Source of the DNA: CBDHFQ01 sp965262565
GTDB lineage: Bacteria > Bacteroidota > Bacteroidia > J057
Length of the DNA stretch: 64,000 nucleotides
Direction: 5' to 3'
Assembly: GCA_965262565.1 (NCBI GenBank)
Contig: CBDHFQ010000041.1
Location: forward strand, 62,001-126,000
Below the pieces are notes generated by a model. It saw only the letters and a program-made list of their open reading frames with translations. It was not told the DNA's origin and made no database searches. This document shows positions 23,865-32,823 of the stretch, one piece after another (position 1 is the stretch's first letter; the number at the start of each line of letters is the position of its first letter). A program made the position numbers and the translations under genes.

Positions 23865-26408
23865 TTAAATCTTGAACTTCTTTCGGAAATCCAGGTATAT
23901 ATCAGCACCAATTAATTTAGCCCAGATTTTATGTACCTGTTCTTCCATTTCTTTAACTGTACAATCCACTGAGGTGAAACCTATAAGTCTAATCTCTGTT
24001 TCACGTTGTAAGTTCCATTTGCGTTTGGAAATGACTAGAATGTTATATTCAGATAAATTAGCATGCGATACATTGAGCCCTTTGATCTCTCTCCAGACTT
24101 CGAGAATCAGTTTTAGGTCGTTACTGGTAAGTTTATCAAAATGGTCTTTCTTATCTAACCCGATTTTTTTTACATAATCTTTTAGGGTATTTCTTTCTAT
24201 GTAGGTGCGGAAATAATACTTTCCTTCCTTAGCTTCAAATATCTCACTTAATTCTTGATAATAAGTAAGCTCTTTTTTGAAGAGGTTTTCAAAGGCCGCT
24301 ATTCTTTCAGGCTTATTTAGTTCAGTCCTAGGAAGTATCTTTACCACTTTGGTATCATGAGTGATAATATGAGTAGCTTTTTTAGTGATAAATTCAGGGT
24401 CCAGTAATACTCCTTCAATTTCAAAGATCTCCTCTAAACTGCTGTTTGCATCATTTAATTCTAATTGATCTTTTTTACTACTCTTCTTAAGCTTATCTTC
24501 TATGTCGCCTTTAGTAGCTACAGCTTTAGTATTAGCTATTACTTCGGGAGAATTATTTGTATCCTCATTATTTTTTTTGACAACATCTTTACCATTAGTA
24601 TTATTAGATCCAGCAGGTGTAGTTGAAGTATCGCTAGCACTATTGGCATCAGATTTTCCAATTTCTGACGTTTTTCCGCTACCTTCCGTCTTTTTATTCT
24701 CTTTAACTGCTTGTCTGGCATTCAGACTGGCTTCTTTAAGAGACTCTGGACCGTTTTTAATTTGTTTCTTTTGAACCTCAGAGGTCAATCTGTTCATGAT
24801 TTGTTCACTCACAGATCTTTCTCCTACCGGTCTTGAAATAGGGTCCTGCCTTAAACTTGGAAGATCTTTATCGTTTACTCCTTTGCTGCTCAAATCATTT
24901 TTATTAGAAGTAGCCGCATTAATGAAGGAGCGTTTTGCAGAGACTGACGGCTGTTTTTTGTCTGTATTTTTTACCCCACCAGCCTGGTTGCTATTTGATG
25001 TATAAAAGGGGGGAGCATCATTTTGAACAACCATTTTTTCTGCGAGATTACCAGCATCGTTTGAATTGGAGGTGGCTTGGGAATCAACATAATCATTTAC
25101 CTCAGCCGCTTTATTTTGAGCATAAATAGGTTTTTCAGGTATATCCAGGGTAGCACTTTTAATGGCTTCCTGTATGTTCCAGGTTAATACCTCTTTCGGA
25201 ATACCAAGTCTAATTCCCTGGTTGATATATTTTTGCTCATACTCAGACCGATTATTGGGGTCAGTACACTGAACCCTTATTTCTTGTAATAGATTATCTC
25301 TGGCAATCTGAGCCTTTCTTTCAGCTTCTCTACGCCTTCTTTCTTCTTCCTCTCTACGTCTTCTCTCTTCCTCTTCTCTTCTTCTTCTTTCCTCTTCGGC
25401 TTTGGCTTTTAATATTTCATTGGTTTTGGAAGTCAGCCCATTGACAATGACATGATACTCGGCCTCTTCTACCTTACTGTCGAGTTGGAATACTTTAGAA
25501 CCAATTCTAAGCTCCTTGTTGAAATAATCTTTTAATGCTTCATTTTTTAGAAAGTCCCCTAAAAGTAATACATGCTTTATGCCTAGCTGCTCTAATTTGG
25601 CGTGATTAATTCTTGTGGCCAGGCTGCTTTTGTTAATAGAAAGCGAATCATCGTATCTTTGAGAACTAATTCGAAGCTCTGCTAAAATACTGACAGTTCC
25701 ACTGGTTTTCTGGAGAGTGATGTTTTTCACCCTTGTGGGCTTATAAATTTGTTTTCTTATCTCCTGTTTATCCTGTTCATCTATTTTGAGGCCATTTTTT
25801 ACAAACTCAAGCTCTGATTCCTTCAAAAGATTTAATAGTCCTGCAGCAGATCCTAAATTCTTTATGGGGACAAAATTAAAAATACCATTTCTCATATAAT
25901 TTTCATTCTGAAATGGTGTACCCTTTATAAGGTCAAGTTCCTTTAAGACTTCTTTTTCTTTTTGCTCATCAATGTTGTAATAACAAATATTCACATAATC
26001 ATCCATCCCCTCTAACACAATACACGGTTCTTCTGATATTTTTAAATGTCCCTCAAGTCCATAAAAAAAAGAAAGAGGAGTATAATCAATGTGTATAAGT
26101 TGGTTGTTTCTGGCTTGTGGAGATTTGAAGATATTGACAATCTCATGTTGGTAATCAGTCTTACCGTTTACATCAGCATCTACCGGAAGTGATATGGCCG
26201 TAGGAACCTTCGTTTGAGATTGAAGGCCCATCTTTTTGCGCATTTCGGTGTAGTTATTTGTTATATCTACCAGATGTTGCTGTAGGACTTTTGCAAAGGG
26301 TTGGTTTCTGAGTGAGATAAATTTATCACCGTCAATAGGAATCAATTCTGCCTGATTCAACTTGGCGCCGGCTATCATCCGCTTTTTTGAAAAGACAATA
26401 CAAAGCAT
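23865..26408 (-). CDS. 847-aa protein: degenerate ASKHA-like N-terminus, Glu/Arg coiled coil, RIO-like pseudokinase C-terminus
   Basis: No signal peptide is seen, so it is probably cytoplasmic. Residues 1-330 show an alternating strand/helix pattern with CIVLEGMDDYVNICYY (129-144) and HVLLLGDFLKNEALKDYFNKEL (279-300), reminiscent of actin/Hsp70 phosphate-2 and adenosine motifs, but no clear phosphate-1 DxGT. Residues 334-370 are a charged coil of repeated EEEERRRR. Residues ~371-430 form a small helical domain (NRSEYEQKYINQGIRLGIP). Residues 440-660 are a Ser/Asn-rich linker. Residues 665-847 resemble a RIO/eukaryote-like kinase: K690 in VVKIL, E713 in KKELTYY, and H782-A-N784-L-S-E-Y-N789 where RIO kinases have HADLSEYN. 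The DFG position reads IGF (G810). Both catalytic aspartates are replaced, so this is a likely pseudokinase. All assignments above family level are by eye. Confidence 0.7.
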   Translation of the reverse strand: MLCIVFSKKRMIAGAKLNQAELIPIDGDKFISLRNQPFAKVLQQHLVDITNNYTEMRKKMGLQSQTKVPTAISLPVDADVNGKTDYQHEIVNIFKSPQARNNQLIHIDYTPLSFFYGLEGHLKISEEPCIVLEGMDDYVNICYYNIDEQKEKEVLKELDLIKGTPFQNENYMRNGIFNFVPIKNLGSAAGLLNLLKESELEFVKNGLKIDEQDKQEIRKQIYKPTRVKNITLQKTSGTVSILAELRISSQRYDDSLSINKSSLATRINHAKLEQLGIKHVLLLGDFLKNEALKDYFNKELRIGSKVFQLDSKVEEAEYHVIVNGLTSKTNEILKAKAEEERRRREEEERRRREEEERRRREAERKAQIARDNLLQEIRVQCTDPNNRSEYEQKYINQGIRLGIPKEVLTWNIQEAIKSATLDIPEKPIYAQNKAAEVNDYVDSQATSNSNDAGNLAEKMVVQNDAPPFYTSNSNQAGGVKNTDKKQPSVSAKRSFINAATSNKNDLSSKGVNDKDLPSLRQDPISRPVGERSVSEQIMNRLTSEVQKKQIKNGPESLKEASLNARQAVKENKKTEGSGKTSEIGKSDANSASDTSTTPAGSNNTNGKDVVKKNNEDTNNSPEVIANTKAVATKGDIEDKLKKSSKKDQLELNDANSSLEEIFEIEGVLLDPEFITKKATHIITHDTKVVKILPRTELNKPERIAAFENLFKKELTYYQELSEIFEAKEGKYYFRTYIERNTLKDYVKKIGLDKKDHFDKLTSNDLKLILEVWREIKGLNVSHANLSEYNILVISKRKWNLQRETEIRLIGFTSVDCTVKEMEEQVHKIWAKLIGADIYLDFRKKFKI
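25326..25397 (-). repeat. 24-bp tandem repeat encoding (EEEERRRR)x3
   Basis: Three near-identical 24-base units inside the 847-aa gene encode the alternating acidic/basic octapeptide of the coiled coil. The protein unit is exact; the DNA units differ mainly at synonymous positions, so selection on the peptide is more likely than a fresh slippage event. Confidence 0.75.
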
Positions 26409-26795
26409 ATTAGTAGGGAAAGATTTGAATTATTGACAAAAATAGATTATATCCTTAAACAATCCGTGCAATTTAAATTATCGAATATTAAAAATTTGTA
26501 TATTATTAAAATTAATCATACATATGTTATCAATGGAGAAAAATTACCTGAATAGCAAAAAAAAAGGTGTAATCTGTTGATTATCTTGTCTTACTATAAC
26601 ACGAACCCCAGGCAGGGAAAAGGACAAATAGGTAACTGGACGGTAAACTGGCAATATAAATTAACACCTTAACTAGGTAAACCTATCACCATATATATAT
26701 AATTCGAAAAAGATTGGAAAATATTGCATTACTTTCCTCATTATTTCAAATTCATGAGGAAATTTGCATCCTAAAAACTGATTTAAGGGGTAATT
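26409..26795. other. 387-bp non-coding gap
   Basis: This is an AT-rich region with no convincing gene on either strand. Apart from the predicted promoter at its left end I see only poly-A runs and no hairpin with a T tail. Confidence 0.5.
26437..26444 (-). promoter_or_regulatory. Predicted -7 element of the 847-aa gene
   Basis: On the minus strand TATTTTTG matches TAnnTTTG 29 bases before the ATG at 26408. The -33 box is weak (TTG at 26460-26462 is 15 bases away). Confidence 0.4.
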
Positions 26796-28613
26796 TTATA
26801 TTGTCTGAGTATTTACAGCCAACCATTGACATTCATTTTCAGATAAATGCTGAGATAATTGGGAATAAACTGTTTTGTGATACTCATTGAGCCATATTTT
26901 TTCTTCCTGAGATAACAAATCAACCTGAATCATGCTCATATCTATTGGACATAGGCTCAGCGTTTCAAAATAGTAGAAAGGTCCGTATTCACCATTCAGG
27001 TAAGGTCGAACGAGGACCAGATTCTCAATTCTGATACCATATTCATTGGGTCTATAAATACCTGGTTCATTGGATATGATCATTCCCTCTGATAGGTCAG
27101 CAGCAACTGGATTTCCAGACGGACTAATATTCTGAGGACCTTCATGTACATTTAGAAAATATCCTACTCCGTGTCCAGTTCCATGACCATACGTAATTCC
27201 TTCCTTCCACATGGGCGCTCTGGCTAACACATCTAATTGATATCCTTTAGTGCCCTCGGGGAAAATGGCTGTTGCCAATTGGATGTGTCCCTTAAGGACT
27301 AAGGTAAAATCTCTCTTAGCTCTTTCGGAAACTTTTCCCAAAGCAATAGTTCTGGTGATATCGGTTGTCCCTCCTAGATAATGACCTCCAGAGTCGATTA
27401 AGTACACTCCTTCTGCTGTCATAGTAGCTGCACTTTCCGGAACTGCCCTGTAATGCACAATTGCGCCATTTCCTTTATACCCTGATATAGCTGAAAAGCT
27501 TTCTCCTTTATAAGCTGGATGTGAACTTCTCAACTGTGATAGGTAGGTGGATGCTTCAATCTCAGTTATGTCCCTATGTTTTATTTCTCCAGTTAACCAT
27601 TTGATAAATTTAACCATAGCTATACCATCTTGAACCATGGTTTGTTTTATATGAGCTATTTCCCTTTCTTCTTTTTGGGCCTTAAGCAAGGTAGGTGGAG
27701 TATGGCTTTTTTTTACGTCAATATTATCACTAATCAGTTTATAATTAACCGCATTGAAGTTTACAGGAGATATCCATAAACAAGTATTTTCAGCTAAGGA
27801 TTCCAGGGCATTTTCCCACTCATCATAATTCTGAATCTCAATCTGGTCATCTTTCAGAGCTTGATGAACATCAGGCGTGAGTTTTTGAGGATGAACAAAT
27901 AAAGTGGTATTTGTATGAGTAATGATAGCATAGGAGTAAAAAACCGGGTTAAATGGTATATCATTTCCTCTTAAATTAAATGTCCAGGCTATATCGTCTA
28001 ATGAGCTGAGAAGAAGAGTGTCGACCGAATTATCCCTCATATTTTTTCGAATTGCTTCCAACTTTTCATCTCTTCCTTTACCAGCGAATTTCTTCTCATG
28101 TAAATAAATTTGAGAATCAGGTAATTCCCTTTCTTGCCAAAATTCACTGATCAGCTCCTGATGTATATCAAGATAGATACTAGCGGGTTTTAGCTTACTT
28201 TCCAGGAGAGTTTTCCATTTGATCGAAATGAGTTTACCATCTACTCCTATGGTCGAATGGGGGGATAAATGTTGAGTAAGCCACTGAAAATAACCTAACC
28301 TGTTTGGGCTTGTCATTTTGCACAATTCTATTCCCGTTCCTTTGAGTTGTTGGTCTGCCTGGAGGAAATATCTGGAATCAGTCCATAAGCCCGCATAATC
28401 TTTGGTCAGAATGATAGTTGCTGCAGAGCCATCAAATCCGGATATCCATTTTATTATGTCCCAATAATCAGATAGATATTCACTTTGATGAGGATCTGAA
28501 TGTGGGATAATATATGCCTCAAGGTTCTTTGCCAGCATGCTTTCACGCACTTTCATGATCCTTTCCTGATAGATTAATTTAGTTTGATTATCCGAAGAAG
28601 GTGAGAGATCCAT
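26796..28613 (-). CDS. Xaa-Pro aminopeptidase (M24B), long three-domain form
   Basis: This 605-residue metallo-peptidase removes N-terminal residues before proline. Two creatinase-type domains precede the catalytic pita-bread domain, as in the long bacterial/eukaryotic cytosolic aminopeptidase P. The dimetal ligands can be placed: two aspartates in YLIDSGGHYLGGTTDITRT, the histidine in GTGHGVGYFLNVHEGP, and glutamates in MIISNEPGIY and IRIENLVLV. The N-terminal DPHQSEYLSDYWD...WISGFDGSAAT stretch is typical. No signal peptide is seen. It lies 25 bases downstream of a second aminopeptidase P gene, so the two form an operon. Confidence 0.93.
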   Translation of the reverse strand: MDLSPSSDNQTKLIYQERIMKVRESMLAKNLEAYIIPHSDPHQSEYLSDYWDIIKWISGFDGSAATIILTKDYAGLWTDSRYFLQADQQLKGTGIELCKMTSPNRLGYFQWLTQHLSPHSTIGVDGKLISIKWKTLLESKLKPASIYLDIHQELISEFWQERELPDSQIYLHEKKFAGKGRDEKLEAIRKNMRDNSVDTLLLSSLDDIAWTFNLRGNDIPFNPVFYSYAIITHTNTTLFVHPQKLTPDVHQALKDDQIEIQNYDEWENALESLAENTCLWISPVNFNAVNYKLISDNIDVKKSHTPPTLLKAQKEEREIAHIKQTMVQDGIAMVKFIKWLTGEIKHRDITEIEASTYLSQLRSSHPAYKGESFSAISGYKGNGAIVHYRAVPESAATMTAEGVYLIDSGGHYLGGTTDITRTIALGKVSERAKRDFTLVLKGHIQLATAIFPEGTKGYQLDVLARAPMWKEGITYGHGTGHGVGYFLNVHEGPQNISPSGNPVAADLSEGMIISNEPGIYRPNEYGIRIENLVLVRPYLNGEYGPFYYFETLSLCPIDMSMIQVDLLSQEEKIWLNEYHKTVYSQLSQHLSENECQWLAVNTQTI

Positions 28614-28638
28614 ATAATGTTATCGTAGAAGAATGGAG

Positions 28639-30018
28639 TTAATTTATTTCTATATCTGAGATCTTCTTTTCGATCTGACTACTGAGAACTTTATGACCAA
28701 TTTGAGTAATTAAGATATCATCTTCAATCCTAATACCTCCTAGATCCATAAAGTATCCTAGCTTTTCATAATTGATAAATTGCGTAAACTTTTTTTGCGC
28801 CTTCCATGAATAAATCAAGTCTTTTATCATGTAGAAGCCTGGTTCTATGGTAACAACAAATCCTGGTTCCAACTTTTTGGCTAACCGTAAGGCATGTAAA
28901 CCAAATAGATTACTGCGTTGACAATATGATCCATATCCCACGTAATCTTCCCCTAAATTTTCCATATCATGGACATCTAATCCCATCATATGTCCCAGTC
29001 CATGTGGAAAAAACAATGCATGCGCTCCTGCAGCAATTATTTCTTCTGTGTCTCCACTCATCATATCCAGTTCTTTAAGACCTTCTACTAATTTTTTGGA
29101 GCTGAGTAAATGTATGTCGAGGAAGGCTACTCCCGGAGAAAGGGCATCGATCGCTGCTTGTTGAGCATTCAACACTACCTGGTAAAGCTGGCCTTGAATG
29201 TCTGAGAATTTACGACCTACAGGGAATGTTCGTGTGATGTCACTGGCATAGCCCATATCTGATTCAGCTCCCATATCTACCAGTAAAAATTGTCCGGATG
29301 CTAAGGTATTATCATAAGAATGGTGATGCAGAACATTTCCCTGGATAGTGAGTATTGGAGCATAGGCATAAGCAGAACCTGCTTCCATAAGATATTTAGT
29401 ACATTCTCCCAATATAGCCTTTTCTTTAATCCCTGGAAGAGCAAGTTCTCTGGATATAGTATGAAGATGGTGAGTAATATCCAGGGCTTGTTGAATTTGT
29501 TCCAATTCTAGTTCATCCTTGTATTGCCTTTGTTGAATGATAGCATAAATGAGTGATTTGGAAGGAATTAATGCTGATTGAAAGGTAGGTAATCCAAGCC
29601 AATGACTAAGCAAGTAAATATGATCGGAAGAGTAGGGAGGTAGATAGTGGATTTCGGCCTTGGAGTCGATGTGTTTTGCGAGATAGCCCTTTATCTCTGT
29701 GTATGGCCTGACATCTGTGATACCTGACTTTTCAGCTAAAAAGCTTAATTGGGGAGAAGGGCCGGTCCATATTAGGTCTTGCTCGTCAGCTTCATTTCCG
29801 AACAGAATAGTTTTTCCAGATGCTACATCAATTACAAGGGCTAATTCCGGGCGGGAAATACCAACGTAATATAAGAAGGTACTATCTTGCCTGAATGGAT
29901 AGTGATTGTCTTTATAGTTCCTGCTGCTGTAGCGATTACCCATTAATAGAATAATGCCTTTGGAAACACTGGCAGCCAGATTATCTCTTCTTAAAACATA
30001 AGTTTGGGTAGAAAACAT
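28639..30018 (-). CDS. Xaa-Pro aminopeptidase (M24B), PepP-like
   Basis: The 459-residue protein has one N-terminal AMP_N domain (RRDNLAASVSKGIILLMGNR, FLYYVGISRPE) and the catalytic M24 domain. Metal ligands are visible in LLVDMGAESDMGYASDITRTFP, HGLGHMMGLDVHD, VVTIEPGFY and GGIRIEDDILI. The length and domain layout match E. coli PepP. It differs from the neighbouring longer enzyme by having only one N-terminal domain, so the pair are not a recent duplication. Both are probably cytoplasmic and together would degrade proline-containing peptides. Confidence 0.93.
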   Translation of the reverse strand: MFSTQTYVLRRDNLAASVSKGIILLMGNRYSSRNYKDNHYPFRQDSTFLYYVGISRPELALVIDVASGKTILFGNEADEQDLIWTGPSPQLSFLAEKSGITDVRPYTEIKGYLAKHIDSKAEIHYLPPYSSDHIYLLSHWLGLPTFQSALIPSKSLIYAIIQQRQYKDELELEQIQQALDITHHLHTISRELALPGIKEKAILGECTKYLMEAGSAYAYAPILTIQGNVLHHHSYDNTLASGQFLLVDMGAESDMGYASDITRTFPVGRKFSDIQGQLYQVVLNAQQAAIDALSPGVAFLDIHLLSSKKLVEGLKELDMMSGDTEEIIAAGAHALFFPHGLGHMMGLDVHDMENLGEDYVGYGSYCQRSNLFGLHALRLAKKLEPGFVVTIEPGFYMIKDLIYSWKAQKKFTQFINYEKLGYFMDLGGIRIEDDILITQIGHKVLSSQIEKKISDIEIN

Positions 30019-30108
30019 AATAAGAATAATTCTGAATTGAATGTCATCTTATCAAATATATAGATAATGTGTATGAATCATTCATAATGCTTTCAGAAAT
30101 TCATTTTA

Positions 30109-30777
30109 CTACCTCTTAAGACGAAAAGCGATCATCATACTAGATAACACATTTACATGAGTTTCACCTTGTTTCCCGGCTTCCCATTTGGGCATTGACC
30201 TAAGTAATCTAATAGCTTCTTCATCACATCCATACCCCAATGATTTTACTACATCTATGTTAGATATGCTTCCATCTGCCATAATTATGAAGCGGAGATG
30301 AACTTTTCCTTCTATCTTATTTTTCTCAGCTGCTTTAGGATAATTTATATTTTTGGATATGTATTCATATAAAGCGTGTTTCCCACCAGGGAAATGGGGC
30401 ATTTCATCACTGACCAACATAAATTCTGGTAAATGATTCGAAGATAAGCTGGGATTCGCCCCATGAATGAGTTGAGGAAAAAATGTATGGTTATCGGGCT
30501 TCAGATTAGAACCTTTATCCGAAATTTGTTGAATGCTCAAATGTTTTACCATCGTATTCGAAAATCTTGGAAGATGATTTACTTTTGTATGCTGGAGCGA
30601 TAGATTAGGTAAACGAGATAAGTCAAATATTACTAAGGTACTCAACAAAATAAATAAGCTTATCAGAAAGCATGTAAAAAATATCATTCTTGATTTTTGC
30701 TTTCTTTTCTCTTTAACATTGATTTCTTCAAGGTATTTGTCCAATCTAAGTAAGGATTCCTTAGGAATATTAGTCAT
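30109..30777 (-). CDS. Energy transducer TonB
   Basis: TonB passes the proton-motive energy of ExbBD to outer-membrane receptors. The 222-residue protein has a cytoplasmic head, one membrane helix at ~30-50 (IFFTCFLISLFILLSTLVIF), a periplasmic linker and a C-terminal TonB domain at ~130-222. This begins MPHFPGGKHALYEYISKNINYPKAAEKNKIEGKVHLRF-like and ends MPKWEAGKQGETHVNV. The PGG...INYP...G.V.V.F pattern is the usual Bacteroidota TonB mark. The linker is short and poor in prolines. No exbB or exbD is nearby, so it probably works with a complex encoded elsewhere. Confidence 0.88.
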   Translation of the reverse strand: MTNIPKESLLRLDKYLEEINVKEKRKQKSRMIFFTCFLISLFILLSTLVIFDLSRLPNLSLQHTKVNHLPRFSNTMVKHLSIQQISDKGSNLKPDNHTFFPQLIHGANPSLSSNHLPEFMLVSDEMPHFPGGKHALYEYISKNINYPKAAEKNKIEGKVHLRFIIMADGSISNIDVVKSLGYGCDEEAIRLLRSMPKWEAGKQGETHVNVLSSMMIAFRLKR

Positions 30778-30907
30778 GGTGGAAAAATAATTATTTGGTG
30801 GAGCATTGATATATGTAGAAAAGGCAAAAAATATACCAAAATGAACTTTATTTTTATTGGCTATTTTTACTCAGTTAATTTTTTATTTAAAAAGTAGATA
30901 ATGTGAA

Positions 30908-32197
30908 ATGAATAAAATCAACCTGTTTACAGCAATTTCTATTGTGGTAGCCAACATGGTAGGAACGGGAGTATTTACAAGTTTAGGGTTTCAGGTAAAG
31001 GATATACAATCTGTCTTTTCACTGTTGGTTCTTTGGGGAGTTGGGGGAATTGTTGCTTTGTGTGGCGCTCTTTCTTATGGAGAACTAGGAGCGACTATTC
31101 CCAGATCTGGTGGGGAATACCACTTTTTATCGAGAATATATCATCCTTCATTAGGATTTGTATCGGGCTGGGTATCTGCTACCGTGGGATTTGCTGCTCC
31201 TGTTGCATTAGTGTGTCTAACTTTTGGAGAATACATTAACAGTGTTCATCCGAATATTCCTGTAAAAGTCCTTGCGATGGGCTTGTTAATATTGGTTGCT
31301 TCTATCCATATCAATGGAGTGAAGTCAGGGAGCAAGTTTCAGGGATTTTTTACAGCTATTAAGGTGGTTTTAATTTTAGGGTTTATAGGAATCGTTTTGG
31401 CATCTGATCATCTTCAATCCGTCTCTGTTGTCCCCAAAAAAGAAGATATTGGAACTATATTGAGTACTCCTTTTGCTGTCTCTTTGATTTATGTTTCCTA
31501 CGCATATACTGGTTGGAATGCAGCTGCATACTTGATAGATGAGTTAGTTGAACCACAAAAAAATCTACCTATTGCTTTATTTATTGGGACAGGCATTGTT
31601 ACCATTTTATATGTATTACTAAATTATACTTTTTTACTATCTGTTCCCATGGAGGAATTAGTCGGTAAGGTGGAAATAGGCTATATCTCTGCCACCAGTG
31701 TCATGGGAGAGGAAGGTGGTAAATGGATGGCAATTACTCTAGCTATTCTGCTGGTCTCTACCGCCAGTGCAATGACTTTTGCAGGCCCCAGAGTGCTGGC
31801 AGTGATAGGGGAAGATTACACTATTTTTAAATTTTTGACCAAAAGAAATAAAAATGGTTCACCAGTCAGAGCAATTTTGTTTCAATCTTTCCTGAGTTTG
31901 GGATTTATCTTGCTTTCCTCTTTCGAAGAAATCCTCATTTTTGCCAGCTTTGTTCTTGCACTTATGACATTCCTGACGGTTTCAGGAGTATATAAACTCA
32001 GAATACAAGAACCGGAATTACCCAGACCTTATAAGGTTTGGGGTTATCCGATTACTCCTGCCATTTATTTGTTACTAGTGGGTTATAACGCGATTTTTTT
32101 AATATGGGAGAAGCCATACATCTCTATCACCGGATTCATGGTTCTGATCTCTGGGCTAGTCATTTATTTCATAAGAGAAGGCCTTTCAAGAAGTTGA
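30908..32197 (+). CDS. APC-family amino-acid permease
   Basis: The 429-residue inner-membrane transporter has about twelve hydrophobic segments. The first helix has the unwound VANMVGTGVFTSLGF motif of the amino acid-polyamine-organocation family, followed by GALSYGELGATIPRSGGEYHFLSRIYHP and YTGWNAAAYLIDEL in the substrate-binding region. Length and pattern suit uptake or exchange of neutral amino acids; the exact substrate cannot be read. It stands alone on the plus strand, divergent from tonB. Confidence 0.9.
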   Translation: MNKINLFTAISIVVANMVGTGVFTSLGFQVKDIQSVFSLLVLWGVGGIVALCGALSYGELGATIPRSGGEYHFLSRIYHPSLGFVSGWVSATVGFAAPVALVCLTFGEYINSVHPNIPVKVLAMGLLILVASIHINGVKSGSKFQGFFTAIKVVLILGFIGIVLASDHLQSVSVVPKKEDIGTILSTPFAVSLIYVSYAYTGWNAAAYLIDELVEPQKNLPIALFIGTGIVTILYVLLNYTFLLSVPMEELVGKVEIGYISATSVMGEEGGKWMAITLAILLVSTASAMTFAGPRVLAVIGEDYTIFKFLTKRNKNGSPVRAILFQSFLSLGFILLSSFEEILIFASFVLALMTFLTVSGVYKLRIQEPELPRPYKVWGYPITPAIYLLLVGYNAIFLIWEKPYISITGFMVLISGLVIYFIREGLSRS

Positions 32198-32581
32198 TCT
32201 ATTTTTAGTTATAGCTAATTGATTATATAAGTGTTTAATTTTACTTGTTTAATTTTGATAAATTAATTTGTAAGAAAATTTAATTGTATGAAAGATATGA
32301 ATGCCTAATTGTTTAGATAGCTATAATTATTTCAAGAGTCTGGATGAAATAATTTCTGATTTTCTGCCCTATTCCAATCTATCCTTTTTGTTAAACTATT
32401 GATAGTTAATATACCTGGCGTTATGTTAGGTTATCACCTATTTATAACACTATGTAAATAGTTATATGCTTATTGTATAACATGACAAGTAAAATTCATT
32501 AAAATAATAATTGACTGATTAGAAAAAATACTTGCATTTTTAAAATAGAGCAATGCAATACAAGCTTATCACTTTGTTAGC

Positions 32582-32593
32582 TGCTCTTTGAAA
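32582..32593 (+). promoter_or_regulatory. boxA-like antitermination element
   Basis: TGCTCTTTGAAA closely matches the boxA core TGCTCTTTA known from ribosomal RNA leaders, where NusB/NusE bind. No ribosomal RNA follows here. It lies 27 bases before a short reading frame. Confidence 0.4.
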
Positions 32594-32619
32594 TAATGAG
32601 AACTTGAAAATTTATTTTT

Positions 32620-32733
32620 ATGCTAGTTTTATCCAAATTAACGCTTCCAACTTGCCTTGATTATTTTTTGACTTTTGACAGTAAACATTATGACGATGTG
32701 GGGCCAGTAGTTTTCCCTCCAGTCCCTAAGTAA
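32620..32733 (+). CDS. Possible 37-aa peptide gene (or the body of a small RNA)
   Basis: The ATG at 32620 opens a 37-codon frame ending in TAA at 32731. The peptide ends in a proline-rich stretch (DDVGPVVFPPVPK) and has a hydrophobic first half with one cysteine. It lies between the boxA-like element and a strong terminator, so this interval is probably transcribed, as a peptide message or a small RNA of under 250 bases. I recognise no family. It is separated from cytochrome c by the terminator, so it is unlikely to be a leader of that gene unless the terminator is an attenuator. Confidence 0.35.
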   Translation: MLVLSKLTLPTCLDYFLTFDSKHYDDVGPVVFPPVPK

Positions 32734-32762
32734 TCTAAATGCTACGAGCTATAATTAAACTG

Positions 32763-32798
32763 AAGCCGATATGAACATCTCATATCGGCTTTTTTTTT
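32763..32798 (+). terminator. Strong intrinsic terminator
   Basis: A 12-bp perfect stem (AAGCCGATATGA / TCATATCGGCTT, 5-base loop) is followed by a run of nine T residues. No known gene ends upstream, so it must close the short unit at 32.6-32.75 kb. Confidence 0.9.
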
Positions 32799-32808
32799 GA
32801 ATACTATA

Positions 32809-32823
32809 ACAATTTTAAATTGT
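32809..32823. promoter_or_regulatory. 15-bp perfect palindrome before the cytochrome c gene
   Basis: ACAATTT-T-AAATTGT lies 42 bases upstream of the cytochrome c start codon, in the expected promoter region. It looks like a dimeric-regulator site; AT-rich palindromes also arise by chance. Confidence 0.3.

Noticed and set aside
24502..24774. 90-codon frame on the plus strand inside the 847-aa gene
   Set aside because: It lies opposite a clearly coding minus-strand gene, over its repetitive linker, with Leu/Ser-rich composition produced by reading the complement.
25326..25397. Tandem 24-bp repeat as a CRISPR or minisatellite
   Set aside because: It is in frame, lies inside a gene and encodes a coiled coil with no spacers.
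32763..32798. Hairpin as an attenuator of the cytochrome c gene
   Set aside because: It could not be excluded, but no alternative antiterminator pairing was found by eye, so it was kept as a plain terminator.
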